Shown: positions 29,577-39,950, numbered from the stretch's first letter. The stretch: 64,000 bases of DNA from Salinimonas iocasae (GCF_006228385.1 NZ_CP039852.1:2372001-2436000); one strand, 5' to 3'. The notes: generated by a model not told the origin, from the sequence alone. Numbers and translations: made by a program.

Positions 29577-29625
29577 AATATTACAGGTTATTCACACTCG
29601 GTTAACATGCATAAATACCTGAACG

Positions 29626-30330
29626 CTATTCGTAATCAGTACCCAACGCATCGTGTTGGGATTGTTCAATCACATCGCTATTCGCCTTTTTCGGCTCAGG
29701 CGTCTGTCCGGCTTCCAAAGCACGCTCTTTCTCTTCTTTCGCTATAAGCTTTTCCCGCGCTTTTTGATTTGCCAGACGCTCAGCATCGTCCATTTCTTTT
29801 TGAATTTCCTTGTTATATTTTTTCTGAGTAGCACGGGCTTTCTGCTCGGCCTTTTTCGCTTGTTTCTCGCTTTCTCTTAGCGCTTTTTCAGGCTCGCGCT
29901 TTTCTTCACGCCACTCTTTAGTCAGCTCCCTTTCGCGCTCAGCATCCTCACGTGCAAGTTCGGCCGTTTCCTTGCGTGCCTCACGCTGCGCTTCTTCTAC
30001 ATCTTTTCTTGCTTCACGCTGTGCTTTTTCAGATTCACGTTTTTCTTCACGCCATTCTTTAGTCAGTTCTCTTTCGCGCTCAGCATCTTCACGCGCAATC
30101 TCAGCTGCCTCTTGGCGAGCTTCTCGCTGCGCTTCCCGCGCGTCTTTTTCTGCTTCACGCGCCTGCTCTTCCCAATCCTTTCTGGTCTCACGTTTCTGTT
30201 CTTTAGCCTCTTTTCTGGCTTCCTCCATCTGCTCATTCTGTTGAGCCAGTGCATTATTAGCAAACGTAGTTGCTCCCACCACACCCGCTGCAAGTAGTGT
30301 AGCTAAGATCAAATTCACTTTTCTGTCCAT
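29626..30330 (-). CDS. Secreted highly charged repeat protein
   Basis: A 234-residue protein. After a signal peptide (VNLILATLLAAGVVGATTFA, cleavage near ALA) the chain is almost entirely Glu, Arg, Lys and Ala and should form one long helix or coiled coil. Two copies of a 47-residue unit lie at about residues 66-112 and 113-159, each containing AREDAERERELTKEWREEKR. It is probably periplasmic. I do not recognise a family; position before the efflux genes may be coincidental. Composition makes homology searches unreliable. Confidence 0.75.
   Translation of the reverse strand: MDRKVNLILATLLAAGVVGATTFANNALAQQNEQMEEARKEAKEQKRETRKDWEEQAREAEKDAREAQREARQEAAEIAREDAERERELTKEWREEKRESEKAQREARKDVEEAQREARKETAELAREDAERERELTKEWREEKREPEKALRESEKQAKKAEQKARATQKKYNKEIQKEMDDAERLANQKAREKLIAKEEKERALEAGQTPEPKKANSDVIEQSQHDALGTDYE
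29852..30135 (-). repeat. Two-copy tandem repeat of about 141 bp inside the charged protein gene
   Basis: The coding region contains two adjacent near-identical units of about 141 bases. The shared stretches around 29895-29975 and 30035-30115 can be seen by eye (for example TCTTCACGCCA followed by TCTTTAGTCAG in both). Each unit encodes the AREDAERERELTKEW block. Boundaries are approximate. Confidence 0.7.
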
Positions 30331-30401
30331 TTTACTGATTCCTGTTTTACATAGGATAAAACTGATTAATCTGTGTACGCGACAGTCAGCTAAAAAAGAC
30401 C

Positions 30402-30433
30402 AAAAAAAAGGCCCCTTTATCAGCGGCCTTTTT
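30402..30433 (-). terminator. Terminator of glgP
   Basis: On the minus strand AAAAAGGCC and GGCCTTTTT form a 9-bp stem around an 11-base loop, followed by a T-run. It works in either direction and sits 18 bases past the glgP stop, between glgP and the charged-repeat gene. Confidence 0.8.
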
Positions 30434-30450
30434 AGTTCGGATTCTATTGA

Positions 30451-32955
30451 TTAACGAATCTTCTGCTGTTCCACAGCACAGGAATCCAGTCTCCACACAC
30501 GATCGACATAGTCCTGAATTGAACGGTCTGAGGTGAATTTCCCCATCATCGCCGTATTAATGATGACCATTTCAGCCCAGCGTGCTTTGTCGCGATAAGC
30601 TTTATCTACCTCAATCTGAGCATCTGAGTAGGCTCTGAAATCGGCCAGCACGAAGAATGGGTCACCTAAATCCAGCAGGCTCTGTTTGATAGAAACCAGT
30701 GCGCCGGGCTTTCCGGGTGTAAAATAGTCGGTCTCCAGCCAGTCCAGAATGGCTTTAATCTCGGCATCTTTGTAGTAGTAGTCTTTAGGATTGTAACCAC
30801 TGGCTTTCAACGCGTTGACGTCTTCGACGGTCATTCCGAAGATGAAAATATTGTCCTCGCCAACTTCCTCAGCAATCTCGACATTCGCACCATCCAGCGT
30901 ACCGATAGTTACCGCACCATTTAGCGCCAGTTTCATGTTACCAGTACCCGATGCTTCTTTTCCGGCTGTACTGATTTGCTCCGAAACATCACATGCAGGA
31001 ATCATTTTTTCAGCAAGCGATACCCGATAATTCGGCAGGAACACAACTTTAAGCTTATTACCCACCCGCGGATCATTGTTGACCTTATCTGCTACTTTAT
31101 TTATAGCGAAGATAATGTCTTTAGCCAGCTTGTAGCCAGGTGCGGCTTTTGCGCCGAAGATAAACACCCGGGGATGCATATCGTAATCCGGATTCTCCAG
31201 AATGCGACGGTACAGTGCCATAATATGCAGCAGATTAAGATGCTGCCGCTTATACTCATGCAGGCGCTTAATCTGAATATCAAAAATGGCGTTGGTATCG
31301 ACCTGAATGCCTGTAGATGCATAGATCTCGTCGGCCAGAAGCTGTTTATTTTTCTGCTTCACGCTCATGAACGACTTCTGGAATGTTTTGTTGGTGGCGT
31401 GTTTTGCCAGCCCTTCCAGCTTTTTCAAATTAAGCGGCCAGTCTTCACCCACTTTTTTGTCGACCAGTTCAGACAATAGCGGGTTACATGCTTTCAGCCA
31501 GCGCCGCGGCGTGATGCCGTTGGTGACATTAGTCAGTTTGTCTGGCCAAAGTGCGTCGAAATCCGGGAAAAGATTTTCTTTTACCAGTCGCGAGTGCAGC
31601 TCGGCTACACCGTTAACTTTAAATGACCCGATGACAGAAAGATGACCCATGCGTACCATTTTCTCCGGACCTTCCTCAATGATAGACAGCTTAGCTTTTT
31701 TGCTGTTATCGCCCGGCCACTTTTTATCAACCTCGTTCATGAAACGATGATTGATCTCGTAAATGATCTCGAGGTGTCTGGGCAGAATTTTTTCCAGCAT
31801 TCTGGCCGGCCACTTCTCCAGTGCTTCTGGTAATAAGGTGTGATTGGTATAGGCAAAAACATGTGTGCTGATGTCCCATGCAGTATCCCAGTCCAGTTCC
31901 GCGCGATCCACCAGAATTCGCATTAGCTCCGGAATAGCGATTGCCGGGTGCGTATCATTTAACTGAATGACTACCTGTTCTTTAAAACGACTCCAGTCGT
32001 CACCGTGTGCGCGTTTGTAGCGACGAATAATGTCTTTAAGTGAACACGAACAGAAGAAATACTGCTGTATCAGACGAAGCTCTTTGCCGGCTTCGGTCTC
32101 ATCATTGGGGTACAGTACTTTTGAAATAGTTTCTGCCTGAATGTTTTCACGCTGCGCATCTACATAGCCACCCGCGTTGAAAACATCCCAGTTGAAATAG
32201 TCCGACGCTTCTGATTGCCACAAACGAAGAACATTCACGGTTTTGCCGCCGTACCCGACTACCGGGATATCCCATGGAACACCTTTAACAATAGAGCCAG
32301 GGTGCCATTCTTTTTTAATACCGCCATTATCGCCGTATTTAGTTTCTACATAACCAAACAGAGACACTTCCTGAATGGATTCAGGCCGGCATATTTCCCA
32401 TGGATTTCCGTAATCGCGCCAGCTGTCCGGGCGTTCAATCTGGGCGCCACTTTTAATTTCCTGTCTGAATAGACCGTGCTCATAGTGAATACCATAGCCG
32501 ATAGCAGGTAATTCCATGGTCGCCAGGGAATCAATAAAGCATGCCGCCAGACGGCCAAGGCCACCATTGCCCAGCGCCATATCTGGCTCTTCTTCAAGCA
32601 CATCAGCCAGTTCTACACCCAGCTCCTTTAGCGCACCGTGAGCAACATCGTAAAGGCCGAAGTTCTGCATGTTGTTTGAAAGCAAGCGACCCATCAAAAA
32701 CTCGGCGGAGAAATAATGCACCGCGCGTGTGTCATTCATATAGTGCGTTTTCTGGGTACGGCGTAACCCTTCCAGCACGTTTTCCTGAATAGCAGCGCAA
32801 GTGGCCTTCCACCAAGCATGGTTGTTAGCTTTGTTTTCGTCTGTGCCAAGTGTCGAGTGCAAATGGCGGATGATAGCGGCTTTGAAATCGCCTTTACTGA
32901 TTTTCACATCAGGTAAGGAAGATGCCTGAGAAGCATTGCCAGCTTTCGCGTTCAT
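30451..32955 (-). CDS. glgP: Glycogen/maltodextrin phosphorylase
   Basis: An 834-residue GT35 enzyme releasing glucose-1-phosphate from alpha-1,4-glucans. It shows [16 protein letters not shown], the [14 protein letters not shown] segment and the pyridoxal-phosphate Lys in [15 protein letters not shown]. Length matches GlgP. ATG 32955 with GAGAGA upstream is chosen; a longer frame from 33057 adds 34 residues with no family similarity. The pgm gene just upstream converts its product to glucose-6-phosphate. No glgA, B or C is in the window. Confidence 0.95.
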   Translation of the reverse strand: MNAKAGNASQASSLPDVKISKGDFKAAIIRHLHSTLGTDENKANNHAWWKATCAAIQENVLEGLRRTQKTHYMNDTRAVHYFSAEFLMGRLLSNNMQNFGLYDVAHGALKELGVELADVLEEEPDMALGNGGLGRLAACFIDSLATMELPAIGYGIHYEHGLFRQEIKSGAQIERPDSWRDYGNPWEICRPESIQEVSLFGYVETKYGDNGGIKKEWHPGSIVKGVPWDIPVVGYGGKTVNVLRLWQSEASDYFNWDVFNAGGYVDAQRENIQAETISKVLYPNDETEAGKELRLIQQYFFCSCSLKDIIRRYKRAHGDDWSRFKEQVVIQLNDTHPAIAIPELMRILVDRAELDWDTAWDISTHVFAYTNHTLLPEALEKWPARMLEKILPRHLEIIYEINHRFMNEVDKKWPGDNSKKAKLSIIEEGPEKMVRMGHLSVIGSFKVNGVAELHSRLVKENLFPDFDALWPDKLTNVTNGITPRRWLKACNPLLSELVDKKVGEDWPLNLKKLEGLAKHATNKTFQKSFMSVKQKNKQLLADEIYASTGIQVDTNAIFDIQIKRLHEYKRQHLNLLHIMALYRRILENPDYDMHPRVFIFGAKAAPGYKLAKDIIFAINKVADKVNNDPRVGNKLKVVFLPNYRVSLAEKMIPACDVSEQISTAGKEASGTGNMKLALNGAVTIGTLDGANVEIAEEVGEDNIFIFGMTVEDVNALKASGYNPKDYYYKDAEIKAILDWLETDYFTPGKPGALVSIKQSLLDLGDPFFVLADFRAYSDAQIEVDKAYRDKARWAEMVIINTAMMGKFTSDRSIQDYVDRVWRLDSCAVEQQKIR

Positions 32956-33106
32956 ATCATTCTCTCTCTTAAATTTGGAAACGTCCCCGTTTGCATCGGG
33001 CAACATTCGTCCTAATTGCGTAATAAAATTACAGAATTGAACAACAACTGAAAGCAATATAGCAACGAATTAAGCGTCTGTTTGTAATATTTTTGTTAAA
33101 TTCACC

Positions 33107-33142
33107 AAAAAAAAAGACTTTTTTTAGAAAAAAGCCTTTTTA
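33107..33142 (-). terminator. Terminator of pgm
   Basis: On the minus strand AAAAAGGCTTTTTT pairs with AAAAAAAGTCTTTTT around a short loop (one G-T pair) and ends in T9. It separates pgm from glgP, which therefore needs its own promoter in 32956-33105. Confidence 0.65.
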
Positions 33143-33190
33143 TTAACACTTAATTTACACCACTTAGGCAGTAGATTTACATTTTGATAT

Positions 33191-34843
33191 TCACTCGATA
33201 ATTTTGCCGACTAATTGCTCAGCTTCATCAATGAGTTTCTGTAAGTGAGCTTCACCTTTGAAGCTTTCTGCATAAATTTTGTAGATTTGCTCAGTGCCGG
33301 AAGGTCTTGCAGCGAACCAGCCGTTTTCTGTAGATACTTTCACACCACCTATTGCAGCGTTATTGCCCGGCGCATGTGTTTGCACATTTATTATCGGATC
33401 GCCTGCCAGCGTCTGGCTGGTAACCACCGACTTATCCATATTAGATAGCTTAGCCTTTTGCTCCAACGATGCAGCCACATCTATTCGCTGGTATACCGGC
33501 TCGCCAAACTTTTCAGTGAGTGTCTGGTAGTGTTCACCCGGGTCTTTACCGGTCACAGCTAAGATCTCTGCAGCTAACAGGCATAAGATGAAGCCGTCTT
33601 TATCCGTTGCCCAGGTTTTGCCATCGCGCTGAAGAAAGATGCCTCCGGCGCTTTCTTCGCCGGCAAAGCCGATGGTGCCCTTACTCATTCCCTCTACAAA
33701 CCACTTAAAGCCAACCGGCATTTCGGCCAACTCACGCTCAAGCGACGTTGCGACGCGGTCGATCATGGAACTGGAAACCAGTGTTTTACCGACTTTAAGC
33801 GAAGCCGACCAATCCGGGCGATTGTTAAAAAGATAGTTAATTGCAACAGCAAGATAATGATTAGGGTTCATCAGGCCTGCGCTTTTGCATACGATGCCGT
33901 GTCGGTCAAAGTCAGGGTCGTTGCCCCATGCAAGGTCGAACCGGTCTTTTAATTCAATTAAACCGGCCATCGCAAACGCAGAGGAACAGTCCATACGCAA
34001 TTTACCGTCCTTGTCTCTGCGCATAAACCCGAACTGCGGATCGACCTTCTTATTAACCACTTCGATGTTAAGGTTATATTTTTCAGCAATACGCTCCCAG
34101 TACCCTACCCCGGCACCACCCAGAGGATCGGTTCCCAACTTCAGTCCGGCCTGACTAATAGCCTGCATATCGACAACCTTTGCCAAATCGTCAATATAGG
34201 GTTCCATAAAATCATCTTCGCTAACCAAATCGCTGGCCAGAGCTTCACGCAGTGGCAATCGCTTTACGCCGGCATTCTTGTCACCAATAAGGGCGTTTGC
34301 CCGTTTTTGAATAACGCTCGTGGCATCGCTGTCAGCCGGTCCACCATGCGGTGGGTTGTATTTGAAACCACCGTCTGCGGGCGGGTTATGAGAAGGCGTA
34401 ATGACCACACCGTCAGCAAATCCTTCTGTGCGGGACTGATTGTAGCGAATAATGGTGCGGGATATGACCGGCGTGGGGGTATATCCCATACTGGCATTAT
34501 CGCTTCGCTGAATCACCACTGGGATGTCATTGGCACTAAGCACTTCAATCGCAGTCATCATTGCCGGTTCAGATAATGCGTGGGTGTCCTTTCCGATAAA
34601 TAACGGTCCGGTAATATTCTCGTGCTGACGATACTCCGCCAGTGCCTGACAAATAGCCGCTATGTGCACATCATTAAATGTGGCCAGACTGGCACTTCCC
34701 CTGTGCCCGGATGTACCGAAGCTGACAGCTTCTGCTTTATTCATCGGGTCCGGGGTGTAGCTATAATACTGACCAACTAATTCCGCAACATTGATAAGCT
34801 GCTCGGGGGCGGCAGGCTGGCCTGCCTGACTGTGCTGTGCCAT
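33191..34843 (-). CDS. pgm: Phosphoglucomutase (alpha-D-glucose)
   Basis: A 550-residue alpha-D-phosphohexomutase interconverting glucose-1- and glucose-6-phosphate. The phosphoserine motif is VVITPSHNPPADGG, the metal loop DPDFDRHGIV, the sugar-binding loop GEESAG and the phosphate-binding C-terminus RPSGTEQIYKIYAESF. Length equals E. coli Pgm. It follows seqA with 43 bases between, the same seqA-pgm operon as in Enterobacteria. Confidence 0.96.
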   Translation of the reverse strand: MAQHSQAGQPAAPEQLINVAELVGQYYSYTPDPMNKAEAVSFGTSGHRGSASLATFNDVHIAAICQALAEYRQHENITGPLFIGKDTHALSEPAMMTAIEVLSANDIPVVIQRSDNASMGYTPTPVISRTIIRYNQSRTEGFADGVVITPSHNPPADGGFKYNPPHGGPADSDATSVIQKRANALIGDKNAGVKRLPLREALASDLVSEDDFMEPYIDDLAKVVDMQAISQAGLKLGTDPLGGAGVGYWERIAEKYNLNIEVVNKKVDPQFGFMRRDKDGKLRMDCSSAFAMAGLIELKDRFDLAWGNDPDFDRHGIVCKSAGLMNPNHYLAVAINYLFNNRPDWSASLKVGKTLVSSSMIDRVATSLERELAEMPVGFKWFVEGMSKGTIGFAGEESAGGIFLQRDGKTWATDKDGFILCLLAAEILAVTGKDPGEHYQTLTEKFGEPVYQRIDVAASLEQKAKLSNMDKSVVTSQTLAGDPIINVQTHAPGNNAAIGGVKVSTENGWFAARPSGTEQIYKIYAESFKGEAHLQKLIDEAEQLVGKIIE

Positions 34844-34886
34844 ACGGTATCCTTTCGAAATTGTGTTTGTGAAGCGGTATGCTTAA

Positions 34887-35516
34887 TCAGGCGAAACGGT
34901 TCACTACTAATTCCCGCGTTTCCGCATCATAGCCAAGTACTTGCAGAACCTGTTCCAGCATCGCTATTTTCTTTGCTGTATTGTTATTCGTAACGACCCA
35001 GTAAGGGCTGTCAGGTATCTGTTTCGGGTTCGTACTGCTACCGGTTTTCAGCAATGCATCTTTAGATGTTGCGAAATAAATACGGTTTTTGCCCTTTATT
35101 TGCTCTACCTGAGCAAATGTTTGAGGTTGTAGATCATGCAATTGAGCAAGAATAAACAAAAACAAATCGACCCGTTTGGTATAAGGCTCTAATACGTCCT
35201 TACTCAGCCGCGATGTAATGTCTTTACCTTCAGGCGCTGCTGGTTTGGCGACAGCATCGCGGGTTGATGACGGTTTGCCTGCAGCCTGACTAGCTGGTTT
35301 GCTGGTTGCAGAGGTAGACAGCTTCTTTTCCTGAGATTTAGCAGGTGTAGTCTCGGCGGTCTTCGCCTGCAGTACCGATTTTCCATCAGCACTGACCTTC
35401 TGTGCAGCGCCATCCATCAGCAAGCGGCGCAGAATGTCTGAAGCGCTTTCGCCGATATGCTTTGTTTGCCCGGCTATATACGCATATAAATCATCATCTA
35501 TATCAATACTTTTCAT
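34887..35516 (-). CDS. seqA: Replication initiation negative modulator SeqA
   Basis: A 209-residue protein. The N-terminal oligomerisation domain (KSIDIDDDLYAYIAGQTKHIGESASDILRR) and C-terminal hemimethylated-GATC-binding domain (GKNRIYFATSKDAL, ...PYWVVTNNNTAKKIAMLEQVL) match SeqA. It binds newly replicated GATC sites and delays reinitiation. The linker at residues about 40-100 is longer than in E. coli and rich in Ala/Lys/Ser/Pro. Its presence implies Dam methylation in this organism. It leads the seqA-pgm operon. Confidence 0.95.
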   Translation of the reverse strand: MKSIDIDDDLYAYIAGQTKHIGESASDILRRLLMDGAAQKVSADGKSVLQAKTAETTPAKSQEKKLSTSATSKPASQAAGKPSSTRDAVAKPAAPEGKDITSRLSKDVLEPYTKRVDLFLFILAQLHDLQPQTFAQVEQIKGKNRIYFATSKDALLKTGSSTNPKQIPDSPYWVVTNNNTAKKIAMLEQVLQVLGYDAETRELVVNRFA

Positions 35517-35721
35517 ATACTACTTCCTTAACAATCTGACCCATTATAGACAACACGCCTGCTCGTCGCAGCACTTTATGGTGCTTAATTTCCACCGATT
35601 TTTATACACGATATCATTGATTTGCTCCGTTACAGCTATACTCACGTATTAGTTCTACGCTTTGTGGAATATTGCGGCACTGATATTCTTTACATTGACT
35701 TATCTAAAAGTGGTAGCACGG

Positions 35722-36633
35722 ATGATTAGATCAGATTTCGACGCGCTAATTGACGCGCTTGGCAAGCATATACTGGGTAAACCTCAACAAATTAAGCTTG
35801 CGCTAACCTGCATGCTGGCGCAGGGTCATCTTTTAATTGAAGATTTACCGGGTATGGGTAAAACAACCCTCTCTCACGCACTCGCCCGCCTCTTTAATCT
35901 TGATTATTCACGTATTCAGTTTACCTCAGACTTGCTGCCTTCAGACATGCTGGGCGCGACCATATTTAACGCCCAAACGCAGGATTTTGTATTTCGCCCA
36001 GGCCCGGTTTTTAATCAACTGATACTCGCTGATGAAATTAACCGGGCAAGTCCTAAAACCCAAAGTGCGCTGCTTGAGTCAATGGAAGAGCAGCAGGTGA
36101 GTATAGATGGCACCACTTATCCACTGCCTTCACCGTTTTTCGTAATTGGCACACAAAACCCGATGTTTCAGTCAGGGACCTATCCATTGCCCGAGTCGCA
36201 GCTTGACCGTTTTTTGATGAAAATTTCGCTTGGGTACCCAGATTGGGAAGCAGAAAAGGCGATGCTGAGCGATAGCGAAGTAAAAGCCGATACTGTCAGT
36301 TATCATGTCGAACAGCTTGTCGACTGGCAACAACGGGTTAAAAACGTACATGCTTCTGATGCAGTCATTAGCTATATTCTGCGGCTGGTTACCATGAGCA
36401 GAACCACCCCGGGTTTTCCTCATGCCTTATCGCCCCGGGCCAGTAAAGCGTTGCTACAGGCCAGCCGTGCGTGGGCTTTCATTCATAATCGTGATCACGT
36501 GCTTCCCGATGATATTCAGGCGGTTTTTGCAGCCGTGTCAGAGCACAGATTACGGGCGTCCTATCAGGATACTGACGAGGATACATCGCTTAGCCAGCGC
36601 TTGCTGGAAAGTGTCGACCCACTGGCCGCCTAA
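35722..36633 (+). CDS. MoxR-family AAA+ ATPase
   Basis: A 303-residue AAA+ chaperone-like ATPase. Walker A is EDLPGMGKTTLSHALA, Walker B LILADEINRASPKTQSALLE, sensor 1 VIGTQNPM, and an Arg-finger region LPESQLDRFLM follows. MoxR proteins act with DUF58 partners in maturation of complexes or envelope functions. ATG 35722 is favoured; a TTG at 35662 would add a hydrophobic-looking 20-residue extension. It is followed within two bases by the DUF58 gene and then tgpA, a standard three-gene unit. Confidence 0.92.
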   Translation: MIRSDFDALIDALGKHILGKPQQIKLALTCMLAQGHLLIEDLPGMGKTTLSHALARLFNLDYSRIQFTSDLLPSDMLGATIFNAQTQDFVFRPGPVFNQLILADEINRASPKTQSALLESMEEQQVSIDGTTYPLPSPFFVIGTQNPMFQSGTYPLPESQLDRFLMKISLGYPDWEAEKAMLSDSEVKADTVSYHVEQLVDWQQRVKNVHASDAVISYILRLVTMSRTTPGFPHALSPRASKALLQASRAWAFIHNRDHVLPDDIQAVFAAVSEHRLRASYQDTDEDTSLSQRLLESVDPLAA

Positions 36634-36634
36634 T

Positions 36635-37591
36635 ATGTTCGGACGGCTTCGAAACCGACTGCTATTACGGTGGCTGGCAGCGCGCATTCCCGGTCACCGT
36701 AGGCATACCCTGAATATGCAGTCGGTATTTATTATGCCGACACGCTTTGGTGTGTACTTTTTTGTATTATGCGCAGCGCTATTCATTCTGGGCACAAACT
36801 ATCAGAACAATCTGCTATTGCTGCTTTGTTATTTTTTTCTTTCCGTTTCTCTGGTTGCGCTATTTACCAGCTATCAGAACTTTGCGCGTTTACAAATCCA
36901 GGCCCGCGGGGTCAATACTGTATATGCAGGCGATGAAGCACAGTTTCAAATTCAGCTGTCTTCACACTCGCATCAACAGCCCGCCGGACAGCTAACCATC
37001 AGGTGGTGGGGCCACAAACACGGTATTGTTGTAGATTTAGACGAAAAAGCCGACGAAGTCCACCTGCCTCGTGCCACTTACCGTCGTGGGGTGTTTCCCC
37101 TGCCCCGGGTAACCTTCAGTTCGCAATACCCGCTTGGCCTTTTCAAATGCTGGACGCATCTTGACTTTGCGCAACCTATGACTGTATTTCCGCGTTTGGA
37201 ACCTGCCAGTATTCATAACGTCAGTTATCAGCAAAGTAATGGAAACGGTGCGACGCTGGTTGCCGGGCAAGAGGATTTTGACAGTTTACGAGCATATCGT
37301 GAAGGCGACCCTATTGCCCGGATAGCGTGGAAGTCATTAGCCAGGGGCGCTGAGCCTACGGTAAAAACGTTCAGCGAGCCGGCAAATTTTAATACCCGGC
37401 TTATCATCAACCCTGTTAGCCAGACACTGGAAAAGGACATCAGTCAGACAGCATATCTGGTTGTTGAGCTAACCCGGCGTCAACAGCCATTCGCGCTACA
37501 GATAGGCCCTCTTCACTACACCGCAGATACCGGTCGGGCGCATCGTGATAAGTGTCTGCGTGCGTTAAGCACTATCGGAACTCAGGTATGA
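36635..37591 (+). CDS. DUF58 membrane protein
   Basis: A 318-residue protein. Two membrane helices near the N-terminus (FGVYFFVLCAALFILGTNY and LLLLLCYFFLSVSLVALFTS) are followed by a soluble part with the DUF58 signature DFDSLRAYREGDPIARIAWK. This family partners MoxR ATPases. The ATG at 36635 lies next to the MoxR stop; an upstream extension in this frame is out-of-frame MoxR sequence. It ends in an ATGA overlap with tgpA. Confidence 0.92.
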   Translation: MFGRLRNRLLLRWLAARIPGHRRHTLNMQSVFIMPTRFGVYFFVLCAALFILGTNYQNNLLLLLCYFFLSVSLVALFTSYQNFARLQIQARGVNTVYAGDEAQFQIQLSSHSHQQPAGQLTIRWWGHKHGIVVDLDEKADEVHLPRATYRRGVFPLPRVTFSSQYPLGLFKCWTHLDFAQPMTVFPRLEPASIHNVSYQQSNGNGATLVAGQEDFDSLRAYREGDPIARIAWKSLARGAEPTVKTFSEPANFNTRLIINPVSQTLEKDISQTAYLVVELTRRQQPFALQIGPLHYTADTGRAHRDKCLRALSTIGTQV

Positions 37592-39654
37592 AGGGCGCAG
37601 GGCTTCCGGTCAAGGGCCATCGTGCGACCCTTATTCTCAGTATAGCCATGCTGGTACTTACCGCCGTACTTAATCAGCCACTCATGGGTTGGGTGATGCT
37701 GATGATGACCTGTGCCACCGTGATTCGGTTTTACCTGTTCCGCGCCGGACAGACACAGAAACTCAGTGCGCGACTGGTTAACCTTCTCGCGGTACTGGCA
37801 TGTATCGCGCTGGCCTGGTTCAGCGGTCAGCAAGGCTTGCTGGAAATCATGGTTAATTTACTGGTGACCGGCTGTGCGCTGAAGCTGTTGATATTGCGGC
37901 AATCCAAAGATTTTTTACAGCTAACTGCCTGTGCCTTTTTTCTTATCGGCTGTGCGTTCATTTTTGAACAGGCTTTATCTACAGCCATTCTGCTAAGTAT
38001 TATCGTGTTGCTGTTGTTATTAGGGCTGCAGCACTTGTTTGCGCCCCAACTAGCCTTTAAAAAACAGCTTTCTGCAATTGTGAAACTGGGGCTGCAGGCG
38101 TTACCCATCGCGTGTCTGTTATTTATTGTGATGCCACAGTTGCCACCCTTATGGGGCATGCCTGCCGGCAAAAGCACGCAAACCGGTCTGAGTGAAAGTA
38201 TGACGCCGGGAGATATTGCCTCGCTGACCCGCTCTACCGAGCGTGTTTTTACCGCCACCTTCAAGGGCGATATTCCGCTTCCTGAGCAACGTTACTGGCG
38301 AGCAATGGTGCTGGAATCTTTCGATGGCAATACCTGGTCAGTGAGTGAGTATCGTCAACAACAGCAGATTATGGCTCAGTTTGCTAACCCAGCCACATGG
38401 TCTGAGCCAAACGGTAATTGGGATGAGTATCAGATGATCGTAGAGCCTGATGGAAATCAGTGGCTTTATGCGCTGAATGTATCCGTACCTGCGAACCGTT
38501 CAACCGCCGGTAAAGTTATACGAAATCAGGACTATTCACTTTCGGCGCGACAGCCTGTCATGAGCAAGCAGTTATTTGACTTACGGTATTATGAAGATGC
38601 AATACGACCTCTGTCAGGTACTGGGATCGACCATAAGCTAAACTTGCAGGTACCTGCCAGTCAGAAGAACCCCCGCGCCCGTGACTGGGCCAGGCAGTTA
38701 AGGCAACGTTACAATGATAATCACGCACTGACCAACGCAGTAATGCGTTATTTTGCTAACCAGGGGTTCTCTTATACGCTGACACCCGGGGCTATGCCCC
38801 AACATCCTGTTGATACGTTTTTATTTGAGCAGCGCGAAGGTTTTTGCGCACATTATGCCAGTGCCATGGCGTATGTGCTTCGGGAAACCGGTATTCCGGC
38901 GAGAATTGTTTCAGGGTATCAGGGCGGTGAAGCCATTACTCAGAACGCACTTAGTGTCTATCAGTACGATGCACATGCGTGGGTTGAAGCCGCCCCTGAC
39001 GGTAAGACATGGCAACGCTTCGATCCCACCTCGATGGTCGCGATGTCCCGTTTGCAATACGGCTTTCAGCAAGCAATGGCAGACCAGCAGGCGGAAGTGC
39101 CATTATTCTCAAGAGCGCGGGCCCGAGACTCTGCACTATTGGGCGGGCTGTTTTCGATGATTGATACGGTTAATTATCAGTGGAGCCGCTGGGTACTGGG
39201 CTTCGATGATGAGCGTCAGCAAGATATGCTTAGTGGAATACTGGGTGAGAAAACCACCACTAAACTGGCTCTTTTCGGTCTGGCTGTGATGTTATTTATC
39301 ACGGGATTACTTGCCCTTTACTTTATCCCTAAGCCTGCTGCCAGGCAGACCGATGAAATCCAGCGTCTTTACGACAGTCTGTCAGCACGGCTGCATAAAT
39401 TGACGGGTGTAGAACGGGCTAATCTTTCCGCAAGACAATATCTTCACACAGTGGCGCCTCACCTGGATTCACAAACTTTTGCGCTATTTGAACGGTTTAC
39501 CGCGCAATACGAAGAAATTCGTTATGTACCTGCAGCCACACAACGTAGTCACTATGCAAACTTACGCAGCCAACATCGAATTCTGATGAAAAAGCTCAAA
39601 GCGGGAATGGTCGGCTTCAGAGCTTCGCCTTTAACAGATGCAAAAGGAAAGTGA
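37588..39654 (+). CDS. tgpA: Transglutaminase-like membrane protein TgpA
   Basis: A 688-residue protein with about six N-terminal membrane helices (first 170 residues), a periplasmic transglutaminase-core domain and a C-terminal helix (ALFGLAVMLFITGLLALYFI) with a cytoplasmic DUF4129-like tail. The catalytic Cys-His-Asp lie in REGFCAHYASAMAYVLRETG, YDAHAWVEA and RFDPTS. P. aeruginosa TgpA is an essential transglutaminase with this layout. It overlaps the DUF58 stop by ATGA. The peptide substrate is unknown. Confidence 0.92.
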   Translation: MKGAGLPVKGHRATLILSIAMLVLTAVLNQPLMGWVMLMMTCATVIRFYLFRAGQTQKLSARLVNLLAVLACIALAWFSGQQGLLEIMVNLLVTGCALKLLILRQSKDFLQLTACAFFLIGCAFIFEQALSTAILLSIIVLLLLLGLQHLFAPQLAFKKQLSAIVKLGLQALPIACLLFIVMPQLPPLWGMPAGKSTQTGLSESMTPGDIASLTRSTERVFTATFKGDIPLPEQRYWRAMVLESFDGNTWSVSEYRQQQQIMAQFANPATWSEPNGNWDEYQMIVEPDGNQWLYALNVSVPANRSTAGKVIRNQDYSLSARQPVMSKQLFDLRYYEDAIRPLSGTGIDHKLNLQVPASQKNPRARDWARQLRQRYNDNHALTNAVMRYFANQGFSYTLTPGAMPQHPVDTFLFEQREGFCAHYASAMAYVLRETGIPARIVSGYQGGEAITQNALSVYQYDAHAWVEAAPDGKTWQRFDPTSMVAMSRLQYGFQQAMADQQAEVPLFSRARARDSALLGGLFSMIDTVNYQWSRWVLGFDDERQQDMLSGILGEKTTTKLALFGLAVMLFITGLLALYFIPKPAARQTDEIQRLYDSLSARLHKLTGVERANLSARQYLHTVAPHLDSQTFALFERFTAQYEEIRYVPAATQRSHYANLRSQHRILMKKLKAGMVGFRASPLTDAKGK

Positions 39655-39950
39655 TACCGCAAGCGGTAAATAACTAACCAGCGGAATAGGGTCGGCACCG
39701 TGATAACAACTAACGAAAACGGACCACTGTTCAGCACCACCCCGCCCTGCCATACCGTTATTGATGTCACCATAGCACGTCGCAGCGTCCAGTAACGCCC
39801 GCGCCACAGTAATATTGACGGGGAGCTGTAAACTACCACTACGTTCGCTGCTTCCTGTTTAGTAGTACTGACCATTAAAAAGCAGCATACGTGCCCCACC
39901 ACTATTGCAAAGGCCGTCAATACCGTCAGAACGCTGATTAGTAAAGTCAT
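39552..39950 (-). CDS. Possible small membrane protein (uncertain ORF)
   Basis: An open frame of 132 codons from ATG 39950 fills most of the 400-base gap between tgpA and the EF-G gene and overlaps the 3' end of tgpA antisense by about 100 bases. It would encode two hydrophobic stretches (TLLISVLTVLTAFAIVVGHV and FSLVVITVPTLFRWLVIY). The ribosome site is weak and I recognise no family. It may be a real small inner-membrane protein or a chance frame. Confidence 0.35.
   Translation of the reverse strand: MTLLISVLTVLTAFAIVVGHVCCFLMVSTTKQEAANVVVVYSSPSILLWRGRYWTLRRAMVTSITVWQGGVVLNSGPFSLVVITVPTLFRWLVIYRLRYHFPFASVKGEALKPTIPALSFFIRIRCWLRKFA

Noticed and set aside
29852..30135. CRISPR-like repeat
   Set aside because: There are only two long tandem units without spacers, and they are coding repeats in the charged protein gene.
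30976..31479. 167-codon plus-strand frame
   Set aside because: It is antisense to the conserved core of glgP.
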